From Saprospiraceae bacterium (lineage in GTDB: Bacteria > Bacteroidota > Bacteroidia > Chitinophagales > Saprospiraceae), in the NCBI GenBank assembly GCA_028279185.1, contig JANQSS010000081.1, positions 1 to 64,000 of the forward strand: a DNA stretch of 64,000 nucleotides, in the 5' to 3' direction. This document shows positions 18,047 through 27,071 of this stretch, in pieces. Each line of letters begins with the position of its first letter. Positions within the stretch are counted from its first letter, which is position 1. The position numbers were made by a program, and so were the translations under genes. The notes beneath the pieces are model-generated. The model saw only the letters and a program-made list of their open reading frames with translations. It was not told the origin of the DNA and did no database searches.

Positions 18047-18131
18047 GCATATTGACTTGTTCATTTTCGTTCAAGTTGATTCATCCTTGTGCAGCGTATA
18101 ATTTTTGGTGATTTTTGTGTGTAATGAATAC
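18047..18131 (+). promoter_or_regulatory. 5' region of the HTH regulator (copy B)
   Basis: The intact copy of the 85-base duplicated sequence. It contains TTG near 18066 and TATAATTTTTGG near 18097, compatible with a Bacteroidota promoter, and leads into ATG at 18124. Conservation between the copies, up to and including the start codon, fixes the gene start. Confidence 0.5.
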
Positions 18132-19380
18132 ATCGAAGGATCAAATGCAGCTCGCCGCCTTACTTCGCCAAATCGAGGTGTCGCTTGGTTGGAAGGACGC
18201 CTCAAATTGGCCAAATCACCTTTTCGAGGAGTTGAGCGAAGCCATTCAAAGCGAAACGGGCACATTGCTGAGTCCATCAACGCTGAAGCGTGTTTGGGGT
18301 CGGGTGAACTACAATGGAAAACCCAGTATTACGACGTTGAATGCCCTGGCGCAATTCGCAGGCCATCGCAATTGGCATGCTTATACTGTCGATCAGCCCG
18401 CCGAAAAGCAGCAACCGACTTTGGCGCCAAAACGTATGTCCAATTTGGGCATCATCGTTGTATCTGCGGCTTTTCTGACCTTGGTTTTTATTTCGTTGTT
18501 TTCGATGATCGGCCCCGCGGCTGAGAAGGATGTGTCCTGGGATCAATCACCTGTCACATTTTCCAGTAGACCGCTAGCTGAAGGAATTCCAAATTCCGTT
18601 GTGTTTGATTTTAATTTAAATCAATGTCCATCTGACAGTATTTTTATTCAGCAATATTGGGACAGGACAAAGACAATTAAACTGGCATCCGACCAAAAAC
18701 AAGCAACAGGCATCTATTATTATCCCGGTTATTTTCGAGCAAAGTTATTGGTGGATGGGGCTATTATTCGTGAGCATGATTTATTTATTAAATCCGATAG
18801 CTGGTTGGGTACGATTGATTATAAGCCGATACCAAAATATATTGAACACATACAAGCCGACAATCGAATTGCATTTCCGTCTTCTGTTTTCAATGAAATT
18901 AAGTTAACTGAAAATCCGGTGCAAGCTTCTTTTCATCTTGTCACGTCGTTTTCTGATGTATCGGCCGATGATTTTTCTTTGTCGACCACTATAAAAAACA
19001 CCTATGCCGATAAATGGGCCGTTTGTCAGCAGGTAAAAATTGTTCTACTTGGAACAAAGGGTGCTATGGTTGTTCCCTTTTCGATTCCCGGATGCACATC
19101 GGATTTAAATATTATGGTGAATGACGTTTACCTGAGTGGCAAAGAACACAATTTGTCCAGCCTGGGTACGGACTTCCATACAGGGCGAAAACTGAGCCTT
19201 CAGATTCATGACAAGGCGCTTACGGTATTAATTGACGACAGCCCTGTTTTTCAACAAGCTTATACGGAGCCCGTGGGTCGACTTGCCGGTATACGGTTTC
19301 GCTTTATGGGATTGATAGAGGTGGAGGAATTAAAAATGTTGGATGGTGCGGGTGATGTGGTGTATGATGTGAAAGGGTAG
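18124..19380 (+). CDS. HTH membrane protein with extracytoplasmic sandwich domain
   Basis: A 418-aa protein. The first 75 residues (LLRQIEVSLGWK, LLSPSTLKRVWGRVNY, TTLNALAQFAGH) form a helix-turn-helix-like domain found at the N-terminus of many Bacteroidota membrane proteins. A hydrophobic segment follows (about 104-127), and then about 290 residues outside the membrane with a PKD-like and a LamG/DUF1080-like part (LQIHDKALTVLIDD, GRLAGIRFRF). It is probably a one-piece sensor-regulator. The start at 18124 is chosen because its upstream region is duplicated at 16874-16958. Its outer domain resembles the protein encoded at 15717-16817. Confidence 0.75.
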   Translation: MNTSKDQMQLAALLRQIEVSLGWKDASNWPNHLFEELSEAIQSETGTLLSPSTLKRVWGRVNYNGKPSITTLNALAQFAGHRNWHAYTVDQPAEKQQPTLAPKRMSNLGIIVVSAAFLTLVFISLFSMIGPAAEKDVSWDQSPVTFSSRPLAEGIPNSVVFDFNLNQCPSDSIFIQQYWDRTKTIKLASDQKQATGIYYYPGYFRAKLLVDGAIIREHDLFIKSDSWLGTIDYKPIPKYIEHIQADNRIAFPSSVFNEIKLTENPVQASFHLVTSFSDVSADDFSLSTTIKNTYADKWAVCQQVKIVLLGTKGAMVVPFSIPGCTSDLNIMVNDVYLSGKEHNLSSLGTDFHTGRKLSLQIHDKALTVLIDDSPVFQQAYTEPVGRLAGIRFRFMGLIEVEELKMLDGAGDVVYDVKG

Positions 19381-19489
19381 TTGTGGTGTTTTAAATCGAT
19401 GATGTCTTAGTTACTTAAGCTAGATTCTCTCCTCCAATGCCTGTTGCCAATCGTTATATTTTCATTTTTAAGATGGAAACAATGCTTTG

Positions 19490-19741
19490 TTAATTTTTTG
19501 AATCAAAATTTTTTATTCTCCGTGTCATATAACATAATTTATATTGATTCGTGTGGCTTGTAACACTACCGGAATCAAACCACAATTCTACCTGGCTACC
19601 ATGTATGTGAATTTGTATTATTCTATCAGTAATTCTAGTCAATTTAGTATATTCAATTCCTTTAGCATTTAGATTTTTAATTGTATCAATTAATGTTAAC
19701 TCGGAGTTGTTATCAAATATCCTTCTACCCAACCATTTCAT
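19490..19741 (-). CDS. Small hypothetical protein overlapping the amine oxidase 3' end
   Basis: An 83-aa frame starting at ATG 19741, 17 bases before the stop of the amine oxidase gene. It has mixed charged and hydrophobic composition (SELTLIDTIKNLNAKGIEYTKL, QIHIHGSQVELWF) that looks protein-like rather than random. No family recognised. It would be coupled to the amine oxidase. Confidence 0.35.
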   Translation of the reverse strand: MKWLGRRIFDNNSELTLIDTIKNLNAKGIEYTKLTRITDRIIQIHIHGSQVELWFDSGSVTSHTNQYKLCYMTRRIKNFDSKN

Positions 19742-20888
19742 TAATAGCTCGTATGGCCGAGCGAGCAGCTGCATGTACACTACTCCAATCATCTCCGGAA
19801 GTATATGCGTCACCGGCGAAATACAATTTGTTATCAACTGATTTTCCAAGTGTCCTTATTTTTCTCCAATCTTCATCGTCATAAATGTAGGCTCCATTTG
19901 CGTAGGGCTCTTCATTCCAGTTTTGAAAAATATGTTTTACGTAGTTTGTTGATGCCTGGCCATTGAACATATCATCCAGTTCTGCCAACATATAATCGAT
20001 TAATTCCGAATCGGATAACTGAACATAGGGCATAGTTCCCGTTCCAACGGCAAATAAGCCCAATATATTTTGATTTGTGTCCTGACCGTAAGCGGCGTCA
20101 TAATATAACTTTTGTCCGGCCGATGCTGGCGTAATATCAAAGGCAACGAAAGTAGGATAAAACTTCTGAGCGAATTCGATAAAGGCCTTACAGCCGTCCC
20201 AAACCGTAACATTAGCGATGGCTTCCGTTTTGTCAGCTGGAAGAGCTGGTGTAAATGTAATTGACCCATTCTGTAAAATTTTTACGGGAACAGAAACTAT
20301 TACTCTATCAGCCGTAAATTCTTCATCTTGCGATTTGATTATAATATCATTTCCGGCATAATCTATGGATTGAACGACCTTATTATATTTAATCTGTGTT
20401 GCAACGGATGGGACAATATATTCTTCAAAAAAATCAAACCATGTAGAATTGATAAATTTTTGATCAATGGTAAAGCCTATATCCTCAATGCTGACTTGAT
20501 TCCCGTTTAATAACCCATAATCAACTTCTGGATCGTATGGTGTTGTTTCTACATTTATTTGAACTGACGAATCATTCACTATTTCACTTAAGACGTTTTT
20601 TTCAACGTGCAACCATTCTCCTCCCAATGGAATGGGAAAATCGGCAAAATCCTTAGTTCTTTTCATCCGTCCACCGTAGGAAGAAGAGGCTTCCAAAATA
20701 ATGTAATCAATTCCTTTTTGGTTCAGGAGATATCCAGCTGTTAGTCCGCCGGCACCAGCTCCTATGATGGCTACTTTTTCATCTTGACTTGTAGTAATAT
20801 CACTTTTATTGCAAGAATTAAGTGTGCTGTTTATTGGTAAACCCAAGCCAAGGAGTCCGCACATTTTTATAAATTCTTTTCTTGTCAT
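19725..20888 (-). CDS. FAD-dependent amine oxidase
   Basis: A 387-aa flavoprotein of the monoamine-oxidase family. An N-terminal export signal ends near NSCNK, so it may be a lipoprotein or Tat substrate (RKEF near the start). The FAD-binding motif GAGAGG (about 43-48) is followed by EASSSYGGRM, the second dinucleotide-binding segment. The C-terminal part has LYFAGDAYT, the usual FAD-contacting block. Such enzymes oxidise amines to aldehydes with release of ammonia and peroxide. An inverted repeat lies in its leader. Confidence 0.85.
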   Translation of the reverse strand: MTRKEFIKMCGLLGLGLPINSTLNSCNKSDITTSQDEKVAIIGAGAGGLTAGYLLNQKGIDYIILEASSSYGGRMKRTKDFADFPIPLGGEWLHVEKNVLSEIVNDSSVQINVETTPYDPEVDYGLLNGNQVSIEDIGFTIDQKFINSTWFDFFEEYIVPSVATQIKYNKVVQSIDYAGNDIIIKSQDEEFTADRVIVSVPVKILQNGSITFTPALPADKTEAIANVTVWDGCKAFIEFAQKFYPTFVAFDITPASAGQKLYYDAAYGQDTNQNILGLFAVGTGTMPYVQLSDSELIDYMLAELDDMFNGQASTNYVKHIFQNWNEEPYANGAYIYDDEDWRKIRTLGKSVDNKLYFAGDAYTSGDDWSSVHAAARSAIRAINEMVG

Positions 20889-20922
20889 CGCTGTATTTGG
20901 TTTTCATTCTTGACATACCGAG

Positions 20923-20950
20923 AGTGGGAGTCCACACGGTAACTCCCACT
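20923..20950. promoter_or_regulatory. Inverted repeat upstream of the amine oxidase
   Basis: AGTGGGAGT (20923-20931) and ACTCCCACT (20942-20950) are perfect 9-bp complements separated by 10 bases, about 35 bases upstream of the amine oxidase start. It could be an operator or a leader hairpin. Confidence 0.45.
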
Positions 20951-21232
20951 AGGTTGCCTGTAAGATAGGGTGCAGTATCTGAACATCTGTTATTTTTCGA
21001 TTTTTTAACGCACCTCATCGCATGAGAATCCATGGAGTCGTTACCAGGTTGACTTCGGCTTACTTTTACCCGTGCACACTTTTCGTTCAATTGACAGCCT
21101 TCGCACATGTTTATTCCCTATCGTTTTATACGATATTTAGGATTACTGTTCTTTTCAATCATTATTTTATTCGTTGAATATTATCAGTTCTATTATTTAA
21201 TGTGGAAGTTAATTATATCATTTAGTGCAGGA

Positions 21233-21949
21233 TCAGTACTTTCCTGCAAAGGGATAGAAATGGTCTTTCATTACTTGCACGAATCCACCCGCTATTTTTT
21301 CTGATTGCATCGCATTGGGATTGGTATAAGCTCTTAAAATTTCTGCACCTGCTCCTTCCCAGGTAAATGGAATAGCGCCAGCTTGAACCATCCGCTCAAT
21401 GGCTCTATTATGAGCATCTGTTGTTGCGTCGCCCATAACATCGGTTAAAATATATACTTCGTAGCCCGCGTTGATCGCATCTAATGCGGTATAAGTGGGA
21501 CAACCAGAGGTCCATAATCCTGTAATAATTAATTTTTTACGACCTGTTTTTTCAACGGCGTCTATAACTGCTCTGTTTTGCCACGCATTTAGTGAAATAC
21601 GGTCAATATTTTTCACACCATGCATTAGGTTTTTGAATTCGGGAAGTGTTGGTTTATTATACCCTAAATCCACGGCAATGGTCGATTCAATGATAGGAAT
21701 ACCAAATACTTGAGCCGTTTTTATTATAGCCTGTGTGTTATTGGTCAAGGTCGCTCTATCGATGTTTTTGACCGTACCCATCATTTCTTCTTGAAAATCA
21801 ATTACGAATAATACGCTGTTTTCAGCCGTAAGTAGATTGTCAAATTTAGGATCTTTTGGGAGAAAATGCTCTCCTGGATTTTGCGCAAAAGAATTGGTTA
21901 TAACACTAAGAATTAGTAGGGTTGTAGTGATTAAATTTAATTTGTTCAT
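21233..21949 (-). CDS. Exported isochorismatase-family hydrolase
   Basis: A 238-aa protein with a signal peptide (to about residue 22). The cysteine-hydrolase fold is visible in VLFVIDFQEEMMG (Asp as the first catalytic residue) and ITGLWTSGCPTYTALDA with the nucleophile Cys. Members hydrolyse isochorismate, amides or related compounds; the substrate here is unknown. It is the last gene of the MarR-led operon (24647 to 21233), 19 bases after the outer-membrane-like gene. Confidence 0.8.
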   Translation of the reverse strand: MNKLNLITTTLLILSVITNSFAQNPGEHFLPKDPKFDNLLTAENSVLFVIDFQEEMMGTVKNIDRATLTNNTQAIIKTAQVFGIPIIESTIAVDLGYNKPTLPEFKNLMHGVKNIDRISLNAWQNRAVIDAVEKTGRKKLIITGLWTSGCPTYTALDAINAGYEVYILTDVMGDATTDAHNRAIERMVQAGAIPFTWEGAGAEILRAYTNPNAMQSEKIAGGFVQVMKDHFYPFAGKY

Positions 21950-21968
21950 TTTTGATAAGTTTTAATAG

Positions 21969-22736
21969 TTATTGATAGTTAAGTTGATATTGAATACCAA
22001 ACAGCATTTCGGTATTTGTATTTTCTATATCCATAGCGGTTTGATGATTATAATAGCTTTGATGGGAAAGATTCATCGATAGATTTCTAAGGACCGAAAT
22101 GTTCAATTGAAGTAGATTACTACCACCCCAAAAATTGGTTTCCCACAGGGAGTGAAAAGTGGATAGTTCCCAACGTAAACTTATATGCGTTTTAATGGGT
22201 AACATAGCCCTTATTAGGCTGCCAATTGCAACTGCCTTATGCGTGCCTTCCATTTCATATTGGAAGTTCAAGTAAGAGCCGTAAAGATGTAATTGCAAAA
22301 AATTATCTGGTGATTTCTTTTTGACATTGATACCTCCTCCCGCACCTGTTACTATGGAATGTTCAATTTTATATGATCGTGCAAACCCCATAATTGTATG
22401 GATACTTGGAAACACGCGATGATTGGGTTGATGCTGAAATAGTCCATACGTCCAAAAATCATTTATTGCATTGAAGCCCCTAACATTTAAATAGTGATAA
22501 GAAGCATTAAATTCTGCGAAATAGGCGTTTTTGACAATAGAAATACCTCCGTTTGGCAAAACGCTTAGTTGATCCAAATTTCCTGTTTGCCATGTACCCA
22601 TCAATCCCAATCTTCCTTTTATGTATGAGCTATATTCAGATGACGGATTACTGGATGGAGACTGCGCGATACTATGGGTTACTCCAAGGAGGAATAGTAT
22701 GAAAAAAAATACTTCCTTTTGCATAACCAGCATCAT
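21969..22736 (-). CDS. Predicted beta-barrel outer-membrane protein (DUF481-like)
   Basis: A 255-aa protein with a signal peptide (to about residue 24) and alternating-hydrophobic strands ending in aromatic residues (MLFGIQYQLNYQ at the very end), the pattern of an outer-membrane beta-barrel. It resembles DUF481/YdiY-type proteins in layout (RLGLMGTWQTGNLDQ near the start). Its start overlaps the end of the pirin gene by ATGA, so both are in one operon. Confidence 0.65.
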   Translation of the reverse strand: MMLVMQKEVFFFILFLLGVTHSIAQSPSSNPSSEYSSYIKGRLGLMGTWQTGNLDQLSVLPNGGISIVKNAYFAEFNASYHYLNVRGFNAINDFWTYGLFQHQPNHRVFPSIHTIMGFARSYKIEHSIVTGAGGGINVKKKSPDNFLQLHLYGSYLNFQYEMEGTHKAVAIGSLIRAMLPIKTHISLRWELSTFHSLWETNFWGGSNLLQLNISVLRNLSMNLSHQSYYNHQTAMDIENTNTEMLFGIQYQLNYQ

Positions 22737-23554
22737 TTAGTCGCTACAGACGTTCCTATTTCTCTTATTCTAGCAAGGCTTCTTTCCAACGTTACTTGAC
22801 TGGTATGAATAGAACCACCTTGAGTAATAATCGGCAGGTTTTGAGGGCGGGACATGAGCAACACAAACTGGCTATCGGCCGATGCAAAAATCACTATACT
22901 TCCTTCATTGTTTTCTAAAATAGTGAGGTGATTTAAAGGCAAATTATCGCCAAACAATTCGATATTTCCATTTCGCGGAAATATAAAACCAGTAGTCTGA
23001 CCAGGAGGTGTTTTGAATTCAAAAGTTTCATTTGCCTTTAAATTTACATCCAAATAGGTCATCGCGTAGGGAACTTTTAATGGTGATTTTCGCCCTTCAT
23101 ATTCGCCTACGATAACTTTTACATTATCCACGATGGGTAAATCTTTAGGTTGAATATTTTGATATTCTACGTCACTTTCTTCAAGTTCAGGAGGGAGTTG
23201 CATCCACAGTTGGTGCAATGTCATTTGCCAGAATTCCGTATTACTATTTTCTTTTTTGATGTAATTTTCTTGATGCCAGACACCACCTCCTGCTCGTATC
23301 CATTGGACACCTCCATCGCCAATTATATTATTATTTTTTCCTGAATCGTTATGCACCAAATCTGCACCTTCAAAATAGGTAATAATTCCAATGCCTGAAT
23401 GTGGATGCATTCCAATAAACAGGCCGTCATCATTACGGGACATGGTACCAGCATCAAAGAATACAAATGGGCTAAGTTCTTCTCTGGTTTCGGGGTAAAT
23501 AATGTATTGAATACCTTTTCTTGGTTGTTGCAGTTTTTTTAATTTTCTATCCAT
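22733..23554 (-). CDS. Pirin-family protein
   Basis: A 273-aa bicupin protein. The N-terminal cupin shows PFVFFDAG, GMHPHSGIGIITYFEG and GGVQWIRAGGGVWHQE, the metal-binding His and Glu residues of pirins. Pirins include quercetin 2,3-dioxygenases and redox-sensing regulators. It lies in an operon with a MarR regulator, FMN reductase and exported hydrolase, suggesting a response to quinones or phenolics. A palindromic sequence like the MarR operator lies 56 bases upstream. Confidence 0.85.
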   Translation of the reverse strand: MDRKLKKLQQPRKGIQYIIYPETREELSPFVFFDAGTMSRNDDGLFIGMHPHSGIGIITYFEGADLVHNDSGKNNNIIGDGGVQWIRAGGGVWHQENYIKKENSNTEFWQMTLHQLWMQLPPELEESDVEYQNIQPKDLPIVDNVKVIVGEYEGRKSPLKVPYAMTYLDVNLKANETFEFKTPPGQTTGFIFPRNGNIELFGDNLPLNHLTILENNEGSIVIFASADSQFVLLMSRPQNLPIITQGGSIHTSQVTLERSLARIREIGTSVATK

Positions 23555-23609
23555 GATATTTCTTTGAAGTTTTTTAGTTGATGAGTCTGCCTATGTTTCC
23601 AGTACAACT

Positions 23610-23624
23610 ATTGTATGTACAAAT
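23610..23624. promoter_or_regulatory. Second MarR-type operator, upstream of pirin
   Basis: ATTGTATGTACAAAT repeats, with one break in symmetry and one base fewer, the palindrome ATTTGTATATACAAAT at 25078-25093 in front of the MarR gene. It lies between the pirin gene and the preceding exported-protein gene, so the operon probably has an internal promoter under the same regulator. Confidence 0.6.
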
Positions 23625-23640
23625 AATAAAATAAATTTTT

Positions 23641-24117
23641 TTACTTTACTTCCCGACTTTTTACCAATGCTGTATGGAGTAATTCCAATGCCCCCTGTTC
23701 ATGAAGTGATTCGACTATTTGAATTTCGTTACCTTGAAGTTCTCGAATCAACTTCTTGTACTCTTCTAGCGACCAACCTTGGGTATCGTAATTGCCACCG
23801 GGAATCTGACGTTTTGCAGCATTATACCGGCACGCACCAGGTGCAAAATAAATTACGGACCACTTACGGGACTTTAGCTGGTTAATAAAATCATTATCAT
23901 CTGTTGTGGGAACATATTCCGCATTTCCAATCAGCGGAGGAACAATTTTAGCAAACCGAGCTGATAAGACTGGATCACATCCACGAGCCAATATGCTCTT
24001 GTTTGAATTGTCTATATTTCTTAAATTATACTGTCCAGATAAGTTCATAATTAGTAGTATACATATTGATAAAATAATGAGTGTTCTGAAAATATGGTAT
24101 TTTATCACGCTTCCCAT
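23641..24117 (-). CDS. Hypothetical exported protein
   Basis: A 158-aa protein with a long N-terminal hydrophobic segment (about 11-28) ending in LSGQY, a signal peptide or anchor. The rest carries a single Cys in YFAPGACRYN and a block SLEEYKKLIRELQGNEIQIVE. No family recognised. It overlaps the end of the FMN reductase gene by 13 bases and is part of the MarR operon. Confidence 0.65.
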   Translation of the reverse strand: MGSVIKYHIFRTLIILSICILLIMNLSGQYNLRNIDNSNKSILARGCDPVLSARFAKIVPPLIGNAEYVPTTDDNDFINQLKSRKWSVIYFAPGACRYNAAKRQIPGGNYDTQGWSLEEYKKLIRELQGNEIQIVESLHEQGALELLHTALVKSREVK

Positions 24118-24647
24118 GATGTGGAAAACTGGTTTAATTGCTTGTAAAATTCATCAGATAGTGTTTCATCCAGAATACCATGATCTTCCGAAAAATTCTT
24201 ATGGAAAGAAGGCAACGAAAAACTGGTCAAATTGCTGCTATTCATAAACCGAAACAAATTGGCGGCTAAAGTTAAAACTGACTTTCCACCTCTTCCTCCA
24301 GGGGAGGTCGCTAGTAAAAGCATGGGCTTATTGTCCCATATGCTTCCTTCCAATCTTGATATCCAATCCATAATATTTTTGAAGGCGGTGGTATAGGCAC
24401 CATTATGTTCAGCAAACGATATAACGATGCCATCAGAAGCGCTGATTTGGTTTTTAAATTGAACTGCTAAATCAGGAATACCGAACTCTTTTTCCCGGTC
24501 AATACTATATATAGGCATCTCAAAATCGTTTAGATCTAAAACAATAACGTCAACCTTTTCTATTTCATTGGCAGCAAAAATCGCCAACTTCTTATTAATG
24601 GATTGGATGCTATTACTTGCGCCAAAAGCGAGAATTTTTTTACGCAT
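24105..24647 (-). CDS. NAD(P)H-dependent FMN reductase
   Basis: A 180-aa flavodoxin-like protein: FGASNSIQSIN at the N-terminus (phosphate-binding loop), SFAEHNGAYTTAFKNIMDW (the flavin and substrate loop) and LLLATSPGGRGG. These match the NADPH-dependent FMN reductase/quinone reductase family, which reduces quinones, nitro compounds or azo dyes. It starts one base from the stop of the MarR gene, supporting a role in detoxification under MarR control. Confidence 0.85.
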   Translation of the reverse strand: MRKKILAFGASNSIQSINKKLAIFAANEIEKVDVIVLDLNDFEMPIYSIDREKEFGIPDLAVQFKNQISASDGIVISFAEHNGAYTTAFKNIMDWISRLEGSIWDNKPMLLLATSPGGRGGKSVLTLAANLFRFMNSSNLTSFSLPSFHKNFSEDHGILDETLSDEFYKQLNQFSTSWEA

Positions 24648-25066
24648 TATGATTTTAGTTTTTGTATTAAATTTTTAAGCACTGTTAATTCTTCAGCACT
24701 AAGTTTATTAAAATACGGTTTATGAAAGGCTTGCACCTTTTTATCAAGTTTTGCCAACATATTCACACCACTTGGGGTAATCACAATATCCATTTTCCTT
24801 CTGTTCGTAGGGCATTCCGTTCGTTTAGCTAAATTCTTGGCAACTAGTTTATCAACTATTCGAGTGATATTGCTGCTCCTCTGTACCATATTGTCTAGAA
24901 TTCCTCCTACCGTAACCGGTTTTCCCTTAGCACCTTTTAAAATTCTTAAGACATTGTACTGTGGTTCGGTAACGCCATATTCTTTAAGCGCTCTAGTTAC
25001 TTCATCTGTGATCCAATGCCCAGTTGTGATTATCTCGTAAACCGCTTGAAAATACATTTTATTCAT
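24647..25066 (-). CDS. MarR-family transcriptional regulator
   Basis: A 139-aa winged-helix regulator starting at MNKMYFQ; a start 36 bases upstream would place the operator inside the gene and is rejected. It has the MarR HTH (TVGGILDNMVQRSSNITRIVDKLV) and wing (RTECPTNRRKMDIVITPSG). MarR proteins usually repress their own operon and release DNA when they bind phenolic or oxidised ligands. The perfect palindrome at 25078-25093 and its near copy at 23610-23624 are the likely binding sites. Confidence 0.88.
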   Translation of the reverse strand: MNKMYFQAVYEIITTGHWITDEVTRALKEYGVTEPQYNVLRILKGAKGKPVTVGGILDNMVQRSSNITRIVDKLVAKNLAKRTECPTNRRKMDIVITPSGVNMLAKLDKKVQAFHKPYFNKLSAEELTVLKNLIQKLKS

Positions 25067-25077
25067 TCCTATACAAC

Positions 25078-25093
25078 ATTTGTATATACAAAT
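25078..25093. promoter_or_regulatory. MarR operator overlapping the operon promoter
   Basis: ATTTGTATATACAAAT is a perfect 16-bp palindrome 12 bases upstream of the MarR start. Read on the minus strand it overlaps TATATTTG, which fits the Bacteroidota -7 consensus TAnnTTTG, so a bound repressor would cover the promoter. Confidence 0.75.
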
Positions 25094-25155
25094 ATATAAC
25101 ATCTTTTGTTTCGTACCAAATTTTTTGATGCTTTTTATTTTTCTTACTGCTCGAG

Positions 25156-25220
25156 GACTCGACTATAGCCCAACAATTCCTCCTCTGGATACAGTTATCA
25201 TACCAACATCGTCTGTAAGG
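25156..25220. repeat. Dispersed array-start element, short variant (E3)
   Basis: CTATAGCCCAACAATTCC followed by GGATACAGTTATCATACCAACATCGTCTG matches the variant at 28363-28434 in its second half. It lies upstream of the MarR operon. No cassette-like box adjoins it and the GTT end is missing. Confidence 0.5.
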
Positions 25221-25571
25221 GGAGGGGTCGCATCTACCATGCCGGCTGTCTGTAGGATAAGATACTTCATATTAATGTCCGATTGTCATTATCGCCGGAT
25301 GAAAAAGCTTGATTAGAAGCATTTTTCGAAATGGGAATTTGAATACGTGCAGCACAGCAACATGTATGCAGCGTTGAATCTGTTTCTTCAAAGATGAAAC
25401 GAGTGAAGGAATAAACATGAGCCTTGTCCATGGGTGCCAAGCGGGAAAGGATTTAGATGTTCGTCAAATCATCCGTGCTCGGGAAACCTCTGCTTGCAAG
25501 TTCTCAATAATTTTGTTTTGGCAATACGGTGAACTTGCATGGTTATGGCCTACATGGTAATTGGCATTTCA
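25221..25571. other. Gene-free region
   Basis: No coding sequence or strong repeat seen in this 350-base stretch between the serine hydrolase and the repeat element upstream of the MarR operon. Confidence 0.4.
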
Positions 25572-27071
25572 TTAATTAGTAGTTCGTTCGAGCTTTTTTA
25601 ATACTTCAATTCCGTGCTTGTTATCCGGATTTAATTCAATGGATTTTTTATAGTTCTTTATTGCTTGCTCTTTATCGCCAAGGACTAACAGAGTCTCTCC
25701 AAAGCTATCGTAGAGATTATACGCATTTGGAAAGTGCTCGATGGCAAGCTCGAGTACAGAGGCCGAAATATCTGCTTTTTCATGTTGTAAAAAGATATAA
25801 CTTAAAACATTCATTTCATTTTCGGCAACATAGTAATTGCTATCATTTCTCATTCCAGTGAACGTGTCTTTTCCGACATCAATTCCATTTATCGATATAG
25901 CGTCAAACAGTGTTTTTGCAGCGGACTTCTTCGGCAAGTCATACGACTCATCATATAATATACCGATAATATTTTTAGTTATGGCGTTGAGCCAGGCCCT
26001 GCCTGTGTTGGCCAATAAAATGATAGTGGTGTTTGTTGAAGGTATTCGCGTAAAAATCGAGCAGTAGTCGGGTAAAGAACCACTATGACTAATGGTCTCA
26101 ATTTTACTTTCTGTATTGCCTACGGTCTTCTCAATTATTTCCCAACCGTAACCATAATGCCCGCCATACTTAGTGTCGGCAACTTGTTTGGTAAACGCTA
26201 TATCCATTAATTTCTTTGGTAGCAATATTTCGGTGTACAATGCTTGGTCAAATAGCAGCAGATCTTCTACGGTAGAGTATATGGCGCCGGCTGAATATGC
26301 ATTTGAGAAGTCACGATAGTTCGAATTTCGATAGTCCATAAAATTATTGCTATATCCAGATGACCTATTTTCGAGTATCAATCGATGCCGATAATATCCT
26401 GAGTTTTGCATATTTAGTGGTTGGAATATTTTTTCATGCAAAACGTCTTTATACGATTTTCTGCATATGGTCTCTATTAAGTGGCCCAAAAGAATATATC
26501 CGCAATTGCTATATTCAAATCGTTCTCCTGGTTGAAATAGTAATGCTTCCTTAGAAAATAAATCAACTAATTGTTTTGGTCGATGAAATTGTTTTTTATC
26601 GCTACTTACATCTCTAATCAATCCCGAAGTGTGGTTTAATAAATGATGAATGGTGATTAAGCTACCTTGTTCTTTCGGATACGATTTGAGATAGGTGGTA
26701 ATAGGCTTGTGTAAATCGAGTTTGTTCGCCGCAACCAATTGTAATATTAGAACAGCAGTAAACGGTTTCGTTACGGAGGCTATCCTAAATTTTGTGTCAG
26801 GGTTATTTGGAGCATTCCATTCTCTATTGGCATATCCATAGCCTTTCTTCAGAATTACATTACCATCGCGTGCCACTAAAATAGAACCGCTAAACCCTTC
26901 ATTATAGTTGTAAAGACTAACCAGTTCATCTATTTTTTCTGATGTTGCCGGGTCGGATGACGCAGAGCTACTTTTTATCGAAGTGATAGTGGGTTGTCCA
27001 TTGCAGGCGGTAAGAAGATTGCCAACTGCAGCAAGCAAGTAGAATAGAAATAGTCGGTAATTTAGTTTCAT
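25572..27071 (-). CDS. Serine hydrolase lipoprotein (beta-lactamase-related) with TPR tail
   Basis: A 499-aa protein with lipobox LLTAC (Cys23). The hydrolase domain has SVTK (Ser99, Lys102), YSN near residue 186 and HSGS near 329, the three active-site motifs of class C beta-lactamase/DD-peptidase relatives. A TPR-like pair (NVLSYIFLQHEK ... ELNPDNKHGIEVLKKLE) closes the protein, as in its larger relative at 5689-8118. It is probably periplasmic; the natural substrate is unknown and antibiotic resistance should not be assumed. Confidence 0.85.
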   Translation of the reverse strand: MKLNYRLFLFYLLAAVGNLLTACNGQPTITSIKSSSASSDPATSEKIDELVSLYNYNEGFSGSILVARDGNVILKKGYGYANREWNAPNNPDTKFRIASVTKPFTAVLILQLVAANKLDLHKPITTYLKSYPKEQGSLITIHHLLNHTSGLIRDVSSDKKQFHRPKQLVDLFSKEALLFQPGERFEYSNCGYILLGHLIETICRKSYKDVLHEKIFQPLNMQNSGYYRHRLILENRSSGYSNNFMDYRNSNYRDFSNAYSAGAIYSTVEDLLLFDQALYTEILLPKKLMDIAFTKQVADTKYGGHYGYGWEIIEKTVGNTESKIETISHSGSLPDYCSIFTRIPSTNTTIILLANTGRAWLNAITKNIIGILYDESYDLPKKSAAKTLFDAISINGIDVGKDTFTGMRNDSNYYVAENEMNVLSYIFLQHEKADISASVLELAIEHFPNAYNLYDSFGETLLVLGDKEQAIKNYKKSIELNPDNKHGIEVLKKLERTTN

